DNA from: Pseudomonas asplenii
Lineage (GTDB): Bacteria; Pseudomonadota; Gammaproteobacteria; Pseudomonadales; Pseudomonadaceae
NCBI RefSeq assembly: GCF_900105475.1
Contig: NZ_LT629777.1
Location: 1,612,001-1,676,000, forward strand
Direction of reading: 5' to 3'
DNA length: 64,000 bases
The notes below the pieces were generated by a model that saw only the letters and a list, made by a program, of their open reading frames with translations, ran no database searches and was not told the origin of the DNA. Numbering within the stretch: position 1 is the stretch's first letter; every line of letters starts with the position of its first letter. A program made the position numbers and the translations under genes. This document shows positions 22,582 through 31,465 of the stretch, piece after piece.

Positions 22582-22986
22582 ATGAAAACCAAGATCGTTC
22601 CAGACCCGCCCCATACCTCCATACTGGATGAAAAATGCGCCGTGGTACGCGATGTTATCGGCCGTTGCATCGACTATCTTGCCCCCGATTCCGATCCGAC
22701 AAAGCCCCCGCGTTTTGGTGTGATCGACACAACCGCCGCACCTCCCACGGATTACCTCAACGCCCACAAACTGCCGGTTTTCACTGTCCGTGAAGGCATC
22801 GATGTGGAGGTGGCGCTGCAGCACGTTTCATTCCTGCTCAAGGCCGCTGAATACGTTGCCGATGACCTCGGTTCTTCCGCCCGCGACTTGGCCCGTGATC
22901 AGATCTGGTCGATCACCCACTCGGTCGAGATGGCCCGGGCTGTGGTGGAAGCATTGCTATGTGGCGCACACCGGTCAGACACCTGA
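22582..22986 (+). CDS. Small Pseudomonas protein, DUF3077/DUF6124-like
   Basis: This is a 134-residue soluble protein starting MKTKIVPDPPHTS. Its C-terminal half (LPVFTVREGIDVEVALQHVSFLLKAAEYVADDL) resembles the short helical DUF3077-type domain frequent in Pseudomonas. CAGGAG lies 10 nt before the ATG at 22582, so the in-frame extension to 22354 is rejected as leader sequence. Function is unknown. Base composition is close to the genome average, unlike the AT-richer gene after it. Confidence 0.7.
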   Translation: MKTKIVPDPPHTSILDEKCAVVRDVIGRCIDYLAPDSDPTKPPRFGVIDTTAAPPTDYLNAHKLPVFTVREGIDVEVALQHVSFLLKAAEYVADDLGSSARDLARDQIWSITHSVEMARAVVEALLCGAHRSDT

Positions 22987-23214
22987 ACGCTTGCCGTCTT
23001 TTGTCAGAAAATTCTCTGATGAAATTACGCGTTAGAAATACACCGGATTATTTCTTTTATAAGCACGAAGAGTTCGGAGTAATCATACGGGGAACGCAGA
23101 TAAGGACGCCTGCAATGGCATGGTGGATAAATCGAAAATACTGCCTCAATCCAGCCGGCTTTCGTTCGAGAAGCTGGCTGATTCTAAGTTGCCTTTATTG
23201 GCGCAAGGGAATCA

Positions 23215-23838
23215 GTGGTGCAAGGAAAGTATTGGTCGGACCACCAAAAGGCGCAGCATATTGAAATTGGAGGTGTCTGCTGGCTGCTTGGCCACTTGCA
23301 GGGCGGCACCCAGACCTTGGTTATCCCCGCGGCCTCAGGGAATCCTGCCGTTACTCTTACCTTGAGTATTGAATTCAGTTCCCACTGTATTAGCCGCGGC
23401 CCGAAGCAAAATCAGCCTATCGATTTCCAGGTTTTGGGCCATGAATATTTGGTGATTGACCATCGCAATGTACGTCGCGCTTTTCATCCAGAACGACATG
23501 CGTTGTCTTTTCTGCTTCCAGACGTCATTGCGTCGTTTTCTGAACGCAGATGCTTTTTTACCGGACGAGAAAACTTTCTGACGCTTGAGCTGAGTAGTTC
23601 GATGCAAGGCTACGCGGCGGGCGCTCACTATGAGATCTACTTCAACGTACGCAAGGGAGAAGTGAAAAACACCCTGATAGTGTTCATTGAAAGTGCGTAC
23701 GTCAGGGATGGTATGGCGGACAATCAGCCGATCAATTTCAAGAAAGCCGACAAAATCAAAGCCTGGAAACTTTTTTTGAATAAAAGCCGAGGAAAATCGA
23801 TCAAGGCTGCTCGCAATAGCGCATTTAAGCCAAGCTAG
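23215..23838 (+). CDS. Unknown protein, possibly 5'-truncated by a frameshift
   Basis: The open frame gives 207 residues from a GTG at 23215 (MVQGKYWSDHQKAQHIEIGG). AAGGGA lies 4 nt upstream. No domain is recognised with certainty; mixed polar sequence with no signal peptide or membrane helix suggests a soluble protein. A different frame directly upstream (23120-23218: MVDKSKILPQSS... LPLLAQGNQWCK) looks coding. One extra G near 23224 would join the two into a protein of about 239 residues. The gene is AT-richer than its neighbours, so recent acquisition and decay are possible. I recall similar Pseudomonas proteins being labelled stationary phase growth adaptation protein, but this is weak. 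Confidence 0.55.
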   Translation: MVQGKYWSDHQKAQHIEIGGVCWLLGHLQGGTQTLVIPAASGNPAVTLTLSIEFSSHCISRGPKQNQPIDFQVLGHEYLVIDHRNVRRAFHPERHALSFLLPDVIASFSERRCFFTGRENFLTLELSSSMQGYAAGAHYEIYFNVRKGEVKNTLIVFIESAYVRDGMADNQPINFKKADKIKAWKLFLNKSRGKSIKAARNSAFKPS

Positions 23839-23866
23839 GTAAAGAAGGAGAGGGGATATAAAAAAC

Positions 23867-23888
23867 AAACCCCCAATCAAGGGGGTTT
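23867..23888 (+). terminator. Hairpin terminator after the unknown gene
   Basis: An 8-bp stem AAACCCCC (23867-23874) with GGGGGTTT (23881-23888) around a 6-nt loop; the T run is short. Confidence 0.7.
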
Positions 23889-24240
23889 CGCGGAAGCCCT
23901 TAGGGATGGGACCCCATCAACCGGCACGGCCGAGAACCAATGGCGGCATCTGAACACTTTGGCTTTAAGGGCTCAAAGCTCCGTATACATTCAGACCCGT
24001 TCAGGCTAATGAAAAACAGCAAAATCGTCAACAAGGCTCATTTTTGGACACAAATTTCTTGAGCACAGTGGCGAGTAACCGCAGCGATGGTACGAGCTTT
24101 CGTTGCACGATGATTTCCATTACAAATCAGCCTTGCTACCCATTGAACTCAGGTAGCCAACGATGTCCCATCCCTGCAACATCCACTTACTGCATGCCGT
24201 TCAGGCATTTGTCGGCTTATCCACACCCAAGGAGGATTCC
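23889..24240. other. Non-coding stretch before the hydrolase gene
   Basis: No gene is supported here. It holds an interrupted inverted repeat GCTACC/GGTAGC (24135-24140 and 24152-24157) and a DnaA-box sequence (24217-24225). An AAGGAGG ribosome-binding site belongs to the next gene (24229-24235). Confidence 0.5.
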
Positions 24241-25056
24241 ATGCCAGTTGTGACTATCGATGGGCAACCGCTCCATTACCTGGATCAGGGGGAGGGCGAG
24301 GTGGTCGTCCTGGGTTCCAGTTATCTGTGGGACAGCGCCATGTGGGCTGCGCAGATCAGCGTACTCTCTCAGCGCTATCGGGTGATCGTGCCGGAGCTGT
24401 GGGGCCATGGGCAATCCGGGCGACTGCCGGAAAACACCCGCAGCCTGGATGACCTCGCCAACCAGGTGCTGACCTTGCTCGATCGGCTGGATATCCAGCG
24501 TTTCAGCCTGGTTGGCCTGTCGGTGGGCGGCATGTGGGGGGCACGCCTGGCATTGGCTGCGCCGCAACGTATTCGCGGGCTGGTGTTGATGGACACCTAT
24601 GCCGGCGCCGAGCCGGAAGCCACCCGGCAGTATTATTTCTCGATGCTGAAGATGATCGAGGACGCGGGCAGCATTCCGCCGCCGTTGCTGGATGCCATCG
24701 TGCCGATCTTCTTCAAGTCTGGCATCGATCCCCAGACGCCGTTCTACCAGGCTTTCCGTCACTCACTGAGCCGCTACTCCCGCGAGCAACTGCTCGACAG
24801 CATCGTGCCGCTTGGGCGGCTGATCTTCGGCCGTGATGACCGCCTCGCGGCGTTGGCGGCGCTGCCGGCCGAAACCACGCTGGTGCTGTGCGGCGAGCAG
24901 GACAAACCACGGCCACCGAGCGAAGCGCGGGAAATGGCCGAGATCATCGGTTGCGCGTACATCGGCATCCCCGAGGCCGGGCATATTTCCAGCGTCGAGA
25001 ATCCGGCCTGCGTGAACCAGGCGCTGCTGGCGTTCCTGGATAAACTCCCCGGGTAA
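24241..25056 (+). CDS. Alpha/beta-fold hydrolase
   Basis: This 271-residue hydrolase of the alpha/beta superfamily has the nucleophile motif GLSVGG (about residues 97-102). The oxyanion strand is VVVLGSSYLWDSAMW, and the likely acid and base residues lie in CGEQDKP and EAGHISS. No signal peptide is seen. AAGGAGG precedes the ATG at 24241; the longer frame from 24163 lacks homology. Close relatives are usually annotated as esterases or enol-lactone/haloperoxidase-type hydrolases, and the substrate is unknown. Confidence 0.88.
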   Translation: MPVVTIDGQPLHYLDQGEGEVVVLGSSYLWDSAMWAAQISVLSQRYRVIVPELWGHGQSGRLPENTRSLDDLANQVLTLLDRLDIQRFSLVGLSVGGMWGARLALAAPQRIRGLVLMDTYAGAEPEATRQYYFSMLKMIEDAGSIPPPLLDAIVPIFFKSGIDPQTPFYQAFRHSLSRYSREQLLDSIVPLGRLIFGRDDRLAALAALPAETTLVLCGEQDKPRPPSEAREMAEIIGCAYIGIPEAGHISSVENPACVNQALLAFLDKLPG

Positions 25057-25080
25057 TCCCGCCGGGTTTTCGATACGCTG

Positions 25081-25110
25081 AAAAGGGCTGCCGATGCGGC
25101 TCTTTTCTTT
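25081..25110 (+). terminator. Terminator after the hydrolase gene
   Basis: An 11-bp stem with two G-U pairs (25081-25091 with 25096-25106) around CGAT is followed by TCTTT. Confidence 0.8.
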
Positions 25111-25131
25111 GCCATGTGTAGCGGGGGCGCT

Positions 25132-26034
25132 GTGGACAGATTCCAGGAAATGCAGGTGTTCCTTGCCGTGGCCCAGGAGCAGGGGTTCTCGGCGGCGGCG
25201 CGACGTCTGAATCTGTCGGCGCCCAGTGTGACCCGGGCAGTGGCGGCACTGGAGCAACGCATCGGCGCGCAGTTGCTGATCCGCACCACGCGCAGTGTGT
25301 ATCTGACCGAGCCGGGCCAGCGCTATTTCGAAGACTGCCGACGGATTCTCGCCGAGCTGGAAGAAGCCGAAGCCTGCGCCGCCGACAGCCATGCCCAACC
25401 CAGCGGGCAACTGACCATGACCGCGCCGGTGCTGTTTGGCGAGTTGTACGTCACGCCGGTGATGGTGCGTTATCTGGAACAGTATCCGGCGGTGAGTATC
25501 AATGCCCTGCTGGTCGACCGGGTGGTCCGTATGGTCGAGGACGGTATCGATGTGGCCGTGCGGATTGGCGAGTTGGCGGACAGCGGTCATCACGCGGTGC
25601 GGGTAGGGCAGGTGCGTCGGGTGGTGTGTGCCTCGCCCGGGTATCTGGCCAGGCATGGCCGGCCCAGGCATCCGGATGAGTTGCGCCAGGCGCGCATCAT
25701 CATGACGTCGGGGGCTTCCCCGATTCGCAGTTGGCAGTTCGTCGAGGGCGACAAGCTGCTTAATGTTCGGCTGGAGCCGCGCATGGCCGTTACCGCGAAC
25801 CAGGCGGCGATTCGGGCGGCGTGCCTGGGAGCGGGGTTGACTCGGGTGTTGTCCTACCAGGTGGCCGACCCGCTGGCCTCGGGAGCGCTGGAGGTGGTGC
25901 TGGAAGACTTCGAGTTGCCGCCGCTGCCGATCCATGTGGTGTATCAGGGCGGCCGCACGGCGCCGGTGCGGGTACGCAGCTTTGTCGATTTCATGGTGGC
26001 GGCCTTGCGGGAAAATCTGGTGTTGAGGGGCTGA
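25132..26034 (+). CDS. LysR-family transcriptional regulator
   Basis: This is a 300-residue LysR protein. The N-terminal helix-turn-helix is MDRFQEMQVFLAVAQEQGFSAAARRLNLSAPSVTRAVAALE, followed by a substrate-sensing domain (about residues 90-295). The start is taken as GTG 25132, giving the usual LysR N-terminus; an ATG at 25114 would add six residues. It lies upstream of a GST gene and a fused reductase in the same direction. The palindrome at 26141-26155 has T-N11-A geometry, so it is a plausible local target. Confidence 0.92.
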   Translation: MDRFQEMQVFLAVAQEQGFSAAARRLNLSAPSVTRAVAALEQRIGAQLLIRTTRSVYLTEPGQRYFEDCRRILAELEEAEACAADSHAQPSGQLTMTAPVLFGELYVTPVMVRYLEQYPAVSINALLVDRVVRMVEDGIDVAVRIGELADSGHHAVRVGQVRRVVCASPGYLARHGRPRHPDELRQARIIMTSGASPIRSWQFVEGDKLLNVRLEPRMAVTANQAAIRAACLGAGLTRVLSYQVADPLASGALEVVLEDFELPPLPIHVVYQGGRTAPVRVRSFVDFMVAALRENLVLRG

Positions 26035-26067
26035 ACACGCTCAAATCCGCAGTCGCTTGGGCGGGCG

Positions 26068-26095
26068 CTATCGACAGCAAGCCGGCTCCCATCAG
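26068..26095. repeat. Half copy of the CCGGCTTGCTG REP-like palindrome
   Basis: The sequence ctatcgacagcaagccggct (from 26068) matches one arm of the palindromes at 45022-45115 and 48547-48637, with one change in the gccag core. The partner arm is missing. Confidence 0.65.
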
Positions 26096-26140
26096 TAGGT
26101 GGGCGGACGCTGATCGTGGGTCCATCTCGGCCAGGGTTTG

Positions 26141-26155
26141 TTTCATCAGATGAAA
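26141..26155 (+). promoter_or_regulatory. Candidate LysR operator
   Basis: TTTCATCAGATGAAA is a perfect 15-bp palindrome with a central A and T-N11-A geometry, about 100 bp before the GST start. Confidence 0.5.
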
Positions 26156-26258
26156 TAACGGATTGCCGTTTCTGGTGATTCTGTTGTTTTCGCCAGAAGC
26201 GGAAGATGACTCCACCGCGCGATTCATCCCGGATCGTTCAGCGTTTCTGGAGTGCACC

Positions 26259-26888
26259 ATGTCCCAGCCTGCCATCAAACTCTACAACTTCTCCCGCTCC
26301 GGCCATGCCCACCGTGCCGAGCTGATGCTCTCCCTGCTCGGCCTGCCGGTCGAACTGATCCATGTCGATCTTCCCAGCGGTGCCCACAAGAAACCCGAGT
26401 ACCTGGCGCTGAACGCTTTTGGTCAGGTTCCGGTGATTGACGACCAGGGCGTGATCCTCGCCGACTCCAACGCGATTCTGGTGTACCTGGCACAGAAATA
26501 TGGCAACGGTCGCTGGCTGCCGAGCGATCCGCTGGGTGCTGCTCAGGTGCAGCGCTGGCTGTCGGTGGCGGCCGGAGCGATTGCCTTCGGTCCGGCGCGG
26601 GCGAGGCTGATCACCGTGTTCGGCGCCGCTTTCGATGCCGAGGAGGCGATCAGTCGCTCCCACGCGTTGCTCAAGGTGGTCGAGCAGGAACTGAGCCATA
26701 GGCCGTATCTGGTGGGCAGTGAACCGACCATCGCTGATGTGGCCTGCTACAGCTACATCGCCCATGCGCCGGAGGGCAACGTCTCGCTGGCGGACTACCC
26801 TGACGTGCGGGCATGGCTGGCACGTATCGAGGCCTTGCCTGGTTTCGTACCGATGCCACGCACCCTGGTCGGTTTACAGACGGCCTGA
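26259..26888 (+). CDS. Glutathione S-transferase family protein
   Basis: This 209-residue protein has an N-terminal thioredoxin-like domain ([44 protein letters not shown], with the cis-Pro and the Ser of the glutathione site). The C-terminal domain is helical ([18 protein letters not shown]). The start is the ATG at 26259 after GGAG. The fused reductase gene follows 21 bp later, so the two are co-expressed, probably under the LysR regulator upstream. The substrate is unknown. Confidence 0.92.
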   Translation: MSQPAIKLYNFSRSGHAHRAELMLSLLGLPVELIHVDLPSGAHKKPEYLALNAFGQVPVIDDQGVILADSNAILVYLAQKYGNGRWLPSDPLGAAQVQRWLSVAAGAIAFGPARARLITVFGAAFDAEEAISRSHALLKVVEQELSHRPYLVGSEPTIADVACYSYIAHAPEGNVSLADYPDVRAWLARIEALPGFVPMPRTLVGLQTA

Positions 26889-26909
26889 GGCCTTGCGGGA
26901 GAGATCGCG

Positions 26910-28955
26910 ATGAACAAGTCCGGCGTTTCACCCTGGCATGCAGGCGAACGGCAAATGCAGGCGCGAGTCGGCGTTGCCGAGCGGATGGCTGAATTGGGCT
27001 CCCGTGTGGTCCGAGATTATATGCCGGACCAGCATCGCGAGTTCTTCCGGCAGTTGCCGTTCATGCTGTTTGGTGCGGTCGATGAGGCCGGACGACCCTG
27101 GGCCAGTCTGTTCGAGGGCGAACCTGGTTTCGCCTTTTCTCCTGATCCCCAGCATCTACGGATCGACAGTTTTCCTCAACTCGAGGACCCGGCATCGGCT
27201 GCCCTGGAGGCGGGTGCTGCTCTGGGGCTGCTGGGTATCGAGCTGCACACGCGGCGGCGCAACCGGCTCAATGGGCATATTCGCGGCCTGGGGGAGCAGG
27301 GGCTGGAGATCGTCGTGGAACACAGCTTCGGCAATTGCCCGCAGTACATTCAATTGCGCCAGTTCGAACGGGTGACGCCGGTCGATCCGACACAACGGAT
27401 CGTTCAGCGTGGCAACACCCTGGACCCACAGGCCACCGCGATGATTCGGGGCGCCGACACCTTCTTCGTCGCCAGCTATGTCGAGGTGGAGGGTGTCCGC
27501 TCGGTAGACGTTTCCCATCGCGGCGGGCAAAGCGGGTTCGTCCAGGTGGAGGGCGACTGCCTGACCATTCCGGACTTTGCCGGCAATCTGTTTTTCAACA
27601 CCTTGGGCAATCTGTTGGTCAATCCGCGAGCCGGCTTGCTGTTCATCGATTTCAACACCGGCGACCTGCTGCAACTGAGTGGTCGTACTGAAATCATTCT
27701 CGACGGTCGGCAGGTGAAAGCCTTCCAGGGCGCCGAGCGGCTGTGGACGTTCCACGTGGAACATTTCGTGCGTCGGCCAGCCGGTTCGACCTTGCGCTGG
27801 AAGTTCGAAGGTTTCTCCCCCAACAGCCTGATGACCGGCAATTGGCAGCAAGCCGCTGCCCGTTTGCAGGCCGAAGCCTTGGGCAATAGCTGGCGGCCGT
27901 TGCGGATCGAACGGATTGTGGAGGAAAGCCGGAATATCCGTTCGCTTTACCTGGGGCCGGCCGATGGTGCGGGGAGCCCGTTGTTTCAGGCCGGGCAGCA
28001 TCTGCCCTTGCGATTCAACGTCGCCGGGCAAACCCATATTCGTACCTACAGTCTGTCCAGCGCGCCGTCGGATTCATTTCTGCGGATCAGTGTGAAACGG
28101 GACGGCTTGGTGTCGTCGCATGTCCACGACCATTTGCAGGTGGGTGATGTGCTCGAAGCGCGTGCGCCGCAAGGGCACTTCACGGTTGCGCCGAGTGCGC
28201 CGCGTCCGTTGGTATTGCTTGCGGCGGGTGTGGGTATCACGCCGTTGCTGTCGATGCTGCGGGAGGTTGTGTATCAGGGCAAGCGCACGCGGCGGATGCG
28301 CCCAGCGGTGCTGTTTCTCAGTGCCCGCTCGCTGGCGGAATTGCCGTTCACCGACGAACTGGCTGAGCTGGTGGCGGACGCCGGGGAAACGGTGCAGGTG
28401 CTGCGCTTGCTGAGTCAGCCGGAAACCCAGGCGGTGCAGGGGAAGGATTACGATGTTCGCGGCCGCCTGAGTGCCGAGGTCATGCAGCAGCTGTTGCTGA
28501 TCGACGACTACGATGCCGTGGATTTCGTGCTCTGCGGACCGCGTGGTTTCACCCAGGGTTTGTACGATCAACTGCGTGACAGGGACATCCGTGACGAACA
28601 GATCCATGCCGAGACGTTTGGGCCTTCGACACTCCGTCGGCAGTTGGATCCCGGGGTTGAGCCGATCGAACAGCCGCCGATCGCCACGGTTGCCGTGCCG
28701 GTGCTGTTCAACCAGTCGGCGAAGGAAGCCCGTTGGCAGCCGCAGGGCGCCAGCCTGCTGGAGCTGGCGGAAAGCCGTGGCTTGCGTCCGGAATTCAGTT
28801 GCCGGGGTGGCTCATGCGGGACCTGCAGTACGCGCCTGATCAGTGGGCAGGTGCATTATCCGCATCCACCGGCGCAGTTGCCGGGGGAAGGGCAGGTGTT
28901 GATCTGTTGCGCAGTACCGGCTCAGAGCGAGGAACCGTTGGTGCTGGATCTCTGA
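26910..28955 (+). CDS. Fused PNPOx-like / ferredoxin reductase / 2Fe-2S ferredoxin protein
   Basis: This 681-residue fusion has three parts. Residues about 1-320 are a pyridoxamine-phosphate-oxidase-like flavin-binding domain (FMLFGAVDEAGRPWASLFEG; FIDFNTGDLLQLSGR). Residues about 325-560 form a ferredoxin-NADP reductase module with RTYSLSS (flavin) and AAGVGITPLLSML (nucleotide). The C-terminus is a plant-type 2Fe-2S domain with C631, C636 and C639 (CRGGSCGTC) and a Cys at 666 or 667. An electron path NAD(P)H to flavin to iron-sulfur to the PNPOx-like flavin is inferred. A parS-like site lies at 27748-27763. Confidence 0.92.
   Translation: MNKSGVSPWHAGERQMQARVGVAERMAELGSRVVRDYMPDQHREFFRQLPFMLFGAVDEAGRPWASLFEGEPGFAFSPDPQHLRIDSFPQLEDPASAALEAGAALGLLGIELHTRRRNRLNGHIRGLGEQGLEIVVEHSFGNCPQYIQLRQFERVTPVDPTQRIVQRGNTLDPQATAMIRGADTFFVASYVEVEGVRSVDVSHRGGQSGFVQVEGDCLTIPDFAGNLFFNTLGNLLVNPRAGLLFIDFNTGDLLQLSGRTEIILDGRQVKAFQGAERLWTFHVEHFVRRPAGSTLRWKFEGFSPNSLMTGNWQQAAARLQAEALGNSWRPLRIERIVEESRNIRSLYLGPADGAGSPLFQAGQHLPLRFNVAGQTHIRTYSLSSAPSDSFLRISVKRDGLVSSHVHDHLQVGDVLEARAPQGHFTVAPSAPRPLVLLAAGVGITPLLSMLREVVYQGKRTRRMRPAVLFLSARSLAELPFTDELAELVADAGETVQVLRLLSQPETQAVQGKDYDVRGRLSAEVMQQLLLIDDYDAVDFVLCGPRGFTQGLYDQLRDRDIRDEQIHAETFGPSTLRRQLDPGVEPIEQPPIATVAVPVLFNQSAKEARWQPQGASLLELAESRGLRPEFSCRGGSCGTCSTRLISGQVHYPHPPAQLPGEGQVLICCAVPAQSEEPLVLDL
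27748..27763. other. Near-perfect parS site inside the fused reductase gene
   Basis: The sequence CGTTCCACGTGGAACA matches the parS 16-mer TGTTCCACGTGGAACA at 15 of 16 positions, with the 14-bp palindromic core intact. Confidence 0.75.
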
Positions 28956-28980
28956 ACCATAGGGTTGTAGGTGGTGCCCT

Positions 28981-29052
28981 GCAGGAGCGGACTTGCCCGC
29001 GAAAGCGTGCTCAGGGCCGGCAAAAGCTTCGCGGGCAAGCCCGCTCCTACAG
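28981..29052. repeat. REP-like palindrome (CTTGCCCGCGAA family)
   Basis: Arms gcaggagcggacttgcccgc (from 28981) and the complementary gcgggcaagcccgctcctac (ending 29050) enclose about 25 bp. It lies in the convergent space between the reductase and the ProA-like gene. Confidence 0.9.
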
Positions 29053-29104
29053 GTGGGTAAACCCTGCGAACAGGGTCATCCCATTCGCAGCAACCTGATC
29101 CATC

Positions 29105-30607
29105 TTAGCGGCGCAGGCTGGTGTCGACCTGGCTCATCCGGCTGCGCAGGGTGAACACACCGTCACCCGACAGAATCGCGCCACGGGCGAACAGGCGGCC
29201 GTTCTCCCAGTTTGAGAGGCCCAGCTCCGGCTTGTTCAGCGCGTATTGCCCATCGACCCAGCGGGTGAATCCGTCACCGACGAAGGGCGCATTGATGCTG
29301 TTGTAAAAGTAGTCATGCGCCTGGCGATCAGCGCTGAGCAGTGACACGGTGAACTGCGGGCTGTAACGATTGAACAGGGCGATGGCCTGATCCAGATCGT
29401 CGACGATCTTCAGGCTGACTTCCGGCGTGTCTTCCCATTCCCACTCGCGTCCCAGTTGCTCTTCAGGCAGGACCTCGGTCTGGGCTTCCTGTTGATCGCC
29501 CTCGGCACGACGAACCTGTACCCGCGCCTGCAACCACTGTTCGGGCAGCACGCCTTCGTCGCCGCTGACGATATGCAGCTTGCAGCTCTGGCCTCGGGCC
29601 TTGCCGGCCTGGGTCAGGGCCTCCAGAAATACCGGCACCAGCTCTACCGCCCGTTGGCGGTGGATCACGCAGACGTTCAGCGTGTTGCACACCTTGCGGT
29701 CGAGGGAGTGGCGCACCACCTCGGCAAAACGCGCCGTGTCGGCATCCTGGTGAGCGACCAGCCAGGCACCGCCGGTGCCGTGCAGGCTGACGACCGTACC
29801 GGCCTGTTGGGCGATGCCGCCGAGTTGTTTCACCGCATGGCCCGAACCGCGCGCCACGGCCAGGGACAGACGACGGTCGGCGAACATGGCCCAGCCCGCC
29901 GCGCGGTCGAGGCTTTCCACCAGCGACACCGCACCCGCCGGCAAGCCGGCTTCACGCAGCGCCGGTTGTAGGGCGTGCCTGACGATCGCCTGGGCGGTAC
30001 CGAGGGCATCGCTGCCGATGCGCAGCACCGCAGTATTGCCGGTGCGCAGAACGCCGGCGGCATCGGCGAAGACGTTGGGTCGGCCCTCGAAAACGAAGGC
30101 CACAACCCCGAGCGGCGCAACCACCTGTTCGACTTTCCAACCTTCATGTTCCACGGATTCACGCACCCGGCCACGAATCAGCGGCGCATCGCGCCAGGCC
30201 CGCAGCCCGGCAATCATGTCGCGGCGCATGGCTTGGCTGGTGGCCAGCCGCGTGGTGGAGCGGCCCAGCGCCTGGGCCCGGGCCAGGTCCGACTGGTTCG
30301 CCGCCTCGATCAAGGCCCAGGATTCTTCGGCCTCCAGGTACCCGGCGAACAGATCGAAGAAGCGGCTGATGGCCTCGTCCGAAACCTGTGCCAGGGCGGT
30401 GAAGGCGCTTTGGGCCGCATCGATGGCGCCTGCGGCGAGCTGCTGCACCGATTGCGGGATCAGCAGCAATTCGCCGCTGCTCTGATCGACCAGCAGGTGA
30501 TCACCCGGCTGGAAACGCTCGGCCAATTCCGGCGGCACCGGGGAAACCCGATTACCCGCATAGAGAATGGGAGTGCCGGCGATAAGACGATCGAGCGTGC
30601 TGGTCAT
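29105..30607 (-). CDS. ProA-like aldehyde dehydrogenase family protein
   Basis: This 500-residue member of the aldehyde dehydrogenase superfamily is closest to glutamate-5-semialdehyde dehydrogenase. It contains PLGVVAFVFEGRPNVFADAAG, GNTAVLRIGSDA, RGSGHAVKQL and the catalytic Cys region DRKVCNTLNVCVIH. It is longer than ProA (about 420 residues). The start is ATG 30607 (MTSTLDRLIAGTP); the frame extends to 30670 without homology. Whether it acts in proline synthesis or on another semialdehyde cannot be told. Confidence 0.85.
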   Translation of the reverse strand: MTSTLDRLIAGTPILYAGNRVSPVPPELAERFQPGDHLLVDQSSGELLLIPQSVQQLAAGAIDAAQSAFTALAQVSDEAISRFFDLFAGYLEAEESWALIEAANQSDLARAQALGRSTTRLATSQAMRRDMIAGLRAWRDAPLIRGRVRESVEHEGWKVEQVVAPLGVVAFVFEGRPNVFADAAGVLRTGNTAVLRIGSDALGTAQAIVRHALQPALREAGLPAGAVSLVESLDRAAGWAMFADRRLSLAVARGSGHAVKQLGGIAQQAGTVVSLHGTGGAWLVAHQDADTARFAEVVRHSLDRKVCNTLNVCVIHRQRAVELVPVFLEALTQAGKARGQSCKLHIVSGDEGVLPEQWLQARVQVRRAEGDQQEAQTEVLPEEQLGREWEWEDTPEVSLKIVDDLDQAIALFNRYSPQFTVSLLSADRQAHDYFYNSINAPFVGDGFTRWVDGQYALNKPELGLSNWENGRLFARGAILSGDGVFTLRSRMSQVDTSLRR

Positions 30608-30653
30608 GGTGACTGAACTTGCCTGAATAAATGAGGAATGAAATGTATAAGAA

Positions 30654-30685
30654 AAACGCCGTCGTCTCACCTGCTAACGGCGTTT
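30654..30685 (-). terminator. Terminator between the LysE-family and ProA-like genes
   Basis: A 9-bp stem (30654-30662 with 30677-30685, AAACGCCGT/ACGGCGTTT) with a 14-nt loop has A/T runs on both sides. It ends the LysE-family transcript. Confidence 0.8.
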
Positions 30686-30700
30686 GTCATGAACGAAGCT

Positions 30701-31327
30701 TCAGGCTTGCTGGATGAAGGCCAGGCGCGCGGCAAAGCCGATCAGCAGGCCGCCGAACAGCCATTGCTGCAGGCGCTGCGCCCGCGGGTTGCTGTCCAGC
30801 CAGCGGCCGATCCAGGCGCCTGTCAGGGCATAGGCGCTGTCGAACAGCAGACCGACCACCACCAGCGTCGTACCCAGTGCGAGGAACTGGGCGCCGACGG
30901 CGCCAGCCTGGGCATCAATGAACTGCGGCAGCAGCACCGAACAGAACAGCAGCGCTTTGGGGTTGAGCAGATTGGTCAGCAGCCCCTGGCGAAAGGCGCC
31001 ACGCCAACCCAGTCGAAGGGCGCTTGCGGCCTGGGCGTCGCCCCCCAGGCTGGCGAGCGTGCCGGGGCGCAGCATGCGGATACCGATCCACAGCAGGTAG
31101 GTGGCGCCTGCCAGGCGCACCAGGTCGAAGGTCCACGGGGCCGCCTTGAAAAGCGCCGCCAGGCCCAGGGCAGCGAGGCCGATATGGCAGGCGCGGGCGA
31201 TGGCCAGGCCCAGTGCAGTGGTGAGCGCCAGGGTGCGCCCATGACGGGCGCCGGTTTGCAGCAGCAGGATCATGTCGGGGCCGGGAAGCAGATAGACCAT
31301 CGCCAGCGCGAGCAGGTAGAGGAACAT
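30701..31327 (-). CDS. LysE/RhtB-family amino acid exporter
   Basis: This 208-residue inner-membrane protein has about six hydrophobic segments and the family signatures LPGPDMILLLQTGARHGR and LLNPKALLFCSVLLPQF. Such proteins export amino acids or homoserine lactone-like compounds. The start is ATG 31327; the upstream extension to 31441 is not conserved-looking. It diverges from an Lrp-type regulator (31466), the usual arrangement in which the regulator senses an amino acid and induces the exporter. Confidence 0.92.
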   Translation of the reverse strand: MFLYLLALAMVYLLPGPDMILLLQTGARHGRTLALTTALGLAIARACHIGLAALGLAALFKAAPWTFDLVRLAGATYLLWIGIRMLRPGTLASLGGDAQAASALRLGWRGAFRQGLLTNLLNPKALLFCSVLLPQFIDAQAGAVGAQFLALGTTLVVVGLLFDSAYALTGAWIGRWLDSNPRAQRLQQWLFGGLLIGFAARLAFIQQA

Positions 31328-31465
31328 CGTGGCTGTTCTCCTGGTTGAGTGGGGGGACAGGCAAAAGTCTATGCTGGAAGGCCGGGACAGGTGCTTGCGT
31401 ATTCGACCCGGAATAGGCTTAGACTTGGCACAAAATACCAACAGTGAATATTCCGGTAGTCAGAT

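Noticed and set aside
23889..24162. Possible small RNA or tRNA remnant after the unknown gene
   Set aside because: No cloverleaf, no clear promoter and no terminator beyond the one at 23867-23888.
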